The notes below the pieces were generated by a model, which saw nothing but the letters and a program-made list of their open reading frames with translations, did no database searches and was not told where the DNA came from. The position numbers and the translations under genes are program-made. From an uncultured Lachnospiraceae bacterium (lineage in GTDB: Bacteria; Bacillota; Clostridia; Lachnospirales; Lachnospiraceae), in assembly GCA_910587765.1 (NCBI GenBank), contig CAJUNR010000007.1:1-64000 (forward strand): a stretch of 64,000 bases of DNA, read 5' to 3'. Each line of letters opens with the position of its first letter. The first letter of the stretch is position 1. Positions 60,012 to 64,000 of the stretch are shown here, in pieces.

Positions 60012-61355
60012 TCAGACATTTACCGTTTGTATCATGATCGGCTTTCCCGTCTGCTGATACAGCCACACGACGGAACTGTGGTCTCCGTAATAAGCATCGC
60101 TTACGGCAATCGCCCGCTCCAGATCAGGAGTATCATCATAAATCCCCCAGCCTGCAGCCCTGTATTCCCGTATCATTCTGTCATACCGTTCTTTCATCTG
60201 CGGGCGCATGGAGGCAAGCGTCACCTCCGAGAGCGGATGAGGTCTCCACAAAAGCGTCACATTCTCCCGGTTTTTTTCAAAGATGCGGAGACTGCGCTCA
60301 ATTTTTGCCAGCATCGCCTCGCCATGCTGCAGCAGGGCGCTCACGCTGGTATTATAGAAGATAATCTTTTTTTTGCTTCCGTCTTCTCTTTGTATCCGCC
60401 TTTTCCACTCCTCCGGCAATTGAAAATCCCGTTCCGTTAACCGATTCACCCTGTCCACCTTCGGCGAACCCAGCCCGAGAATTTTCTTCTGCCAGCAAGA
60501 ACGCTGCTCCTCGCCGGTATATCTGGTCAGCACATCCACATAGATCTGCCGCATGGCTTCCGACTGTACGATTACGTGATCGGCATTCCATACGCCCGCC
60601 GCGGTGCAGAAATGTTTCATTCCGCTGACCGCCGCATGGTCGGACGGGTCGATCTCCCGCAGAACAAAATACGGAATGTAAATCAGATCGTCCGTATACT
60701 GTTTTAGATTTTTCGAGTAGAAAAACGGATGGACACTGGTCACATAATTTCCGTCGTCATACGGATTGTGGATGAAAATCATGTCCGGATGACGGCCCTC
60801 AAAGTCATAAGCGTCATAAGGCACGACCGGGACATCCTCCGGATACAGATCTCCTTCGTAATGCAGTTTGCCAAAGCTCCCGTCCGGGTTGCGGTCATAA
60901 TAGGGAATCGGCACAACATAGGCGTCGCAGTCTGCATCCTCACAGGCAGACTTCCATACGCTTTCGAGGGAATCCCACATGGAGGCCTTGTAGGGAAGAA
61001 ATACAGCCTCTGTCCGAACAGGAATATCATTCCTGACACTGTTTTTTATCTGGGTCAACTTTTTTTGCAGTGCTTTGCAGGCTCCGCCCCAGTTTGCCAG
61101 GCGATATTGTCTGATCATTTCATAGAGCTGATAAAGCTGCTCGCAATACTCCTCCAACAAATGGACTGCAGCCGCGTTCCCGCCTTCCTCAGCCTCGATT
61201 ATCCCGCCTGTTTCTATTGCCGCTTCCTGGCACTGCTCCGTCAGCTCCAGGACGATATCGGACTCCTTTTTTTCCAGTGCCCGTTTTATTTCCTTATGCG
61301 CCTGTCCCAGCAAAGAAATCATCTTCTCAACCTGGGTTTTCTTCCATTTTCTCAT
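60012..61355 (-). CDS. CDP-glycerol glycerophosphotransferase-like protein
   Basis: A 447-residue protein. The N-terminal ~110 residues are helical. The following region resembles TagB/TagF-type polyol-phosphate transferases, with PVRTEAVFLPYKASMWDSLE, LWRPHPLS and the YGDHSSVVWLYQQTGKPIM block where the catalytic site lies (H-P and D-H-S motifs). It should transfer a polyol phosphate from a CDP donor to a surface polymer at the inner membrane face. ATG 61355 has AAGGAA upstream. It is placed between the epimerase and the HAD-like protein. Confidence 0.75.
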   Translation of the reverse strand: MRKWKKTQVEKMISLLGQAHKEIKRALEKKESDIVLELTEQCQEAAIETGGIIEAEEGGNAAAVHLLEEYCEQLYQLYEMIRQYRLANWGGACKALQKKLTQIKNSVRNDIPVRTEAVFLPYKASMWDSLESVWKSACEDADCDAYVVPIPYYDRNPDGSFGKLHYEGDLYPEDVPVVPYDAYDFEGRHPDMIFIHNPYDDGNYVTSVHPFFYSKNLKQYTDDLIYIPYFVLREIDPSDHAAVSGMKHFCTAAGVWNADHVIVQSEAMRQIYVDVLTRYTGEEQRSCWQKKILGLGSPKVDRVNRLTERDFQLPEEWKRRIQREDGSKKKIIFYNTSVSALLQHGEAMLAKIERSLRIFEKNRENVTLLWRPHPLSEVTLASMRPQMKERYDRMIREYRAAGWGIYDDTPDLERAIAVSDAYYGDHSSVVWLYQQTGKPIMIQTVNV

Positions 61356-61368
61356 AATTGTTTCCTTT

Positions 61369-63414
61369 TTATCCAATCAAGTCTTTTATATCTGTCATCC
61401 TGCCAAAGAAAGGATCTTCGACTTTCAGAGCAAGAAAATCCTCATCCTTTATCTGTATCTTATTTACAAGCGATAAGAAAAGCTCCCCTAACCTTTTATT
61501 TCCTTTTCTCGCTTCTTCAGGAAGGATTCTCACATAATCTTCAAAATAGGTAACGATTCCCTTCTGCGCTCTTTCAAAACATCGAATATCTGTTTTACTT
61601 CTTGTCTCCGCGGCAAACACTGGATTTCCGTCCCCGTTAAATTCCTCTGTCTGAGGATATGGAGACGACAGCATAGTTTCCAGGATATAATAGTTTTCAT
61701 ATATCATACTTGTATCTTTCTCTTCATCCAGATAAAACGGCTGGATATCAAGCCCTTTACCAGCCATAAATTCAGGCTCAAGCTGCAAAAAATAGAGCCC
61801 CCTTATATGCTGCGGGAACAGCCTCTGCAGATACATCTGAACAGTTCCCTTTGCGACAAAATCGAACATTGCGATATCACTGTCCTGAATGCCCAGCTTT
61901 TCTATGTATTTTTTATAATTGCCACGTTGAATGCCTGCTTTTATAAGTATCTCTCTGCGTTGTTCTGTATCTTTTATTTGATCCGCGAAGATACCATAAC
62001 GCGCTTTCAGCGCTTCATCAGGCATCCCAAAATATTTCATTTTGTCAACGTGTTCAATATCTTTCTCATTTTCCATGCCGGCACGTACTGCCGCGGTTCG
62101 TGACGTAAGAAAATATATAGATTTCGTCGTGGGAGATACTTTTCGGAACAATCTGCCCACAAGATATCCGTCCCGGGCGCAAAACAGTATCTGCTTAAAA
62201 TTCTGAATATCTGTCTCTTCCTTCATCCATAAAACAAAATCTGTTATTACAGGAGCACAGAACAAATATCCGACACTGAATGCATCGGATACAGACAGCG
62301 CGCGTTCTTCACTGTCAAACCAGAACGGACTGTTAAAAATATGGGAAATAAACATCCCTGCCTTCAGACGGTCCGCAATTGTCTCAATATAACGTTCCAT
62401 CCCCAATCCGCCGAGAGCGCCAAACAGCTCCTCCCCGCTGAAAACTCGATAGGTATCCATCCCCTCTGCTTCTGCCTTCTCGATATCTGAAACTTCATCG
62501 TCTCCTATGTGCAGGACCTTCTGTGTTTTGTACCTGTTCCGCAGTGCCCTGAACAGCCCCTGTGTTTTTGAGATTTCGTATTCGCATGAGACGAATATCT
62601 CATCATAGCCTGTCAGATCGAACCTGGTCAGAATTTCCTTTATTTGTTCTGAAGAATAGTAACTGTCGGTCGTGATCACTACGCGTTTTCCGGCAGAAAC
62701 TGTTTTATGAAAAGTGTCATGCATACTCTCTCTTGCCAGCATCGCAGAAACATCAATATCCCACTCCAGCACAGCCAGTTCGGACGCGCTTATAAAGTTT
62801 CCGCCTGTCTTCTTTAATACATATTCGTAAATCTGTTTAATCCCCGGCGCTTTATCCCTGGAAAGCTCTTTCTCCGCAAATAAACGGAATCTCGCAAAAT
62901 CCGGAATACAGATTCCTCTTTCCCGCAGCCTCAAATCCATGAGTTCAAACAGATCCGTATAGGAGCGCACCCTTCTCATGACAAGCGTATCAAACAGATC
63001 AAAGCTTACAACATCCGCCCTGTCTATCCTGTCATACAATTCCTGCCGTGTCTTCCCTCCCAAATGTTTAAAATCATAGGAGACCGCCTTGTTTTCCAGA
63101 AGATTATGCCCCCTTACATCGTAAAGGGCAATATTATTTTTTCGGCAGAACGCCCCGATCCTCCCGGCAATTACTTTGCAGGAACCTGGCCGCGCCACAG
63201 CAATAATAAGCGAAACTCCGCATGCAATAGCTGACGGAAGCGGAATGACAGGATAGCCGTAAATCTCTCCTTCCTCACGGAAACCATCCAGTAATCCTAC
63301 TACCGATATACCTTTTCCAAATTCGGACAGAAACCGCTCCGTCTCGGTACCAAGGCCATAGAGCGCGATCTTCTTGTCTCGATATTCTGTTAATAACGCC
63401 TTCATATCCCGCAT
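61369..63414 (-). CDS. COG5610-type HAD protein of a surface-polymer cluster
   Basis: A 681-residue protein. The first ~100 residues form a Rossmann-like domain (IALYGLGTETERFL). Next comes a HAD domain with motif I SFDLFDTLVMRR (about 135-146), motif II ITTDSYYS and motif IV HIGDDEVSDIEKA. The C-terminal ~330 residues have no domain I can name. Large HAD proteins of this type occur in capsule and teichoic-acid loci and may process a glycosylated or phosphorylated precursor. GGGGA lies 7 bases before ATG 63414. It overlaps the glycosyltransferase gene end by 13 bases. Confidence 0.75.
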   Translation of the reverse strand: MRDMKALLTEYRDKKIALYGLGTETERFLSEFGKGISVVGLLDGFREEGEIYGYPVIPLPSAIACGVSLIIAVARPGSCKVIAGRIGAFCRKNNIALYDVRGHNLLENKAVSYDFKHLGGKTRQELYDRIDRADVVSFDLFDTLVMRRVRSYTDLFELMDLRLRERGICIPDFARFRLFAEKELSRDKAPGIKQIYEYVLKKTGGNFISASELAVLEWDIDVSAMLARESMHDTFHKTVSAGKRVVITTDSYYSSEQIKEILTRFDLTGYDEIFVSCEYEISKTQGLFRALRNRYKTQKVLHIGDDEVSDIEKAEAEGMDTYRVFSGEELFGALGGLGMERYIETIADRLKAGMFISHIFNSPFWFDSEERALSVSDAFSVGYLFCAPVITDFVLWMKEETDIQNFKQILFCARDGYLVGRLFRKVSPTTKSIYFLTSRTAAVRAGMENEKDIEHVDKMKYFGMPDEALKARYGIFADQIKDTEQRREILIKAGIQRGNYKKYIEKLGIQDSDIAMFDFVAKGTVQMYLQRLFPQHIRGLYFLQLEPEFMAGKGLDIQPFYLDEEKDTSMIYENYYILETMLSSPYPQTEEFNGDGNPVFAAETRSKTDIRCFERAQKGIVTYFEDYVRILPEEARKGNKRLGELFLSLVNKIQIKDEDFLALKVEDPFFGRMTDIKDLIG

Positions 63415-63992
63415 TTATCTGTCCCCTGGATTCCTGTCATTTCGCCTACATATGTTAACAGATTTTTCTCAAAAGCTTTTACCGAAAATATATTTTCGTA
63501 TACCTTGTATGCCTCATTTCCCATCTTCTTTACCGTTTCTCTATTCTTTATGCACCATATAATTTTTTCCCTCAATCCATTGACGTCGCCGTTTTTAAAA
63601 ACGATCCCGTTCATGCCGTCTGAAATATACGCTGCCGTTCCCACAGTATCAGACAGAAGGCATGGGACATGATGCATCATGGCTTCCGCACATACCGTCG
63701 GCATAGGGTCCTCGCGGGATGGGCAGATCAGTACATCCGCAAAGTCCAATATCCGATGTATCTTTTGACGGCTGACCGTACCGGTCATCCTGACCCATGG
63801 CATTTCCCAGATCCGTTCCCGCAGACTCTGAGCCATGACAGAATGATCCTGCCCAACCAGCAGAAATTCACTTCCTGCCAGTGCCTTTGCCGAAATTCCC
63901 TCAAGAGCATCCACCAGGATATCCTGGCCTTTGCGCCGCTCAATATATCCAATCGCAGTAAATCTCATCTCAAATTTCCTCTGAAACTCCAT
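63402..63992 (-). CDS. Glycosyltransferase family 4, C-terminal domain only
   Basis: The frame encodes 196 residues matching the nucleotide-sugar-binding half of a GT4 enzyme: FTAIGYIERRKGQDIL, VRMTGTVSRQKI, then the SREDPMPTVCAEAM motif with the conserved E-x7-E-like pair, and the VFKNGDVNGLREKI segment. The N-terminal acceptor domain is missing. A TAA stop lies two codons upstream of ATG 63992 and the window ends there. So the gene is either a truncated copy, a frameshifted one, or one half of a two-gene enzyme. The next bases outside the window decide. Confidence 0.75.
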   Translation of the reverse strand: MEFQRKFEMRFTAIGYIERRKGQDILVDALEGISAKALAGSEFLLVGQDHSVMAQSLRERIWEMPWVRMTGTVSRQKIHRILDFADVLICPSREDPMPTVCAEAMMHHVPCLLSDTVGTAAYISDGMNGIVFKNGDVNGLREKIIWCIKNRETVKKMGNEAYKVYENIFSVKAFEKNLLTYVGEMTGIQGTDKCGI

Positions 63993-64000
63993 AGATTAAA

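Overview
The window looks like a chromosomal segment of a spore-forming Firmicute, most probably a GC-rich Lachnospiraceae/Clostridia species. The evidence is spoIIP and gpr, the Firmicute gene orders holA/rpsT/gpr/spoIIP/lepA/hemW and dgt-dnaG-rpoD-trmK-nif3, a glgC-glgD pair, and a DUF4349/ECF sigma set. The genus cannot be fixed from sequence alone. Nearly all genes are on the minus strand; the plus-strand exceptions are a hybrid sensor kinase, rpsT and a citrate-lyase-like aldolase. No tRNA, rRNA or CRISPR array was seen.

Layout: (1) 0-4.2 kb is a decayed prophage. It holds small phage-like genes, the 3' end of a tape-measure gene, a complete IS66-family element whose tnpC carries a frameshift, and a 40-codon integrase remnant. 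The IS has intact inverted repeats but no target duplication, as expected if it sits on a deletion scar. (2) 4.3-6.4 kb is a hybrid histidine kinase. (3) 6.5-16.2 kb is gpr-spoIIP-lepA-hemW followed by a MoxR ATPase/VWA pair and three uncharacterised genes. (4) 16.3-26.2 kb is rpsT (UUG start) and the replication/transcription block dgt-dnaG-rpoD-trmK-nif3-nucleoside kinase-PAP2-holA. (5) 26.2-33 kb holds a glycosidase-like protein that has lost its catalytic residues and two ECF sigma/anti-sigma systems. (6) 33-43 kb holds a HAD phosphatase, topoisomerase IV genes, and glycogen genes glgC, glgD and glgX. (7) 43-54.8 kb is a Ter/Yce-type stress cluster: three TerD proteins, TelA, YceG, a trypsin-like protease joined to a YceG-like module, a Ca2+ P-type ATPase, a HAD phosphatase and a divergent CitE-like aldolase. 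(8) 55-57.4 kb has an Rpn-type nuclease gene and a broken AAA/nuclease gene. (9) 57.5-64 kb is a surface-polymer cluster with a probable CDP-ribitol module (TarJ-like, TarI-like, ribulose-phosphate epimerase), a CDP-glycerol-transferase-like protein, a COG5610-type HAD protein and part of a glycosyltransferase.

The least explained signals are two families of intergenic repeats. Family R1 (four copies at 16.3, 16.5, 33.0 and 47.9 kb; 196 bp when complete) folds into a long hairpin, and its copies differ by compensatory changes in the two arms. Family R2 (two copies, flanking parE) is about 83 bp and has two hairpins. Neither matches an element I can name.
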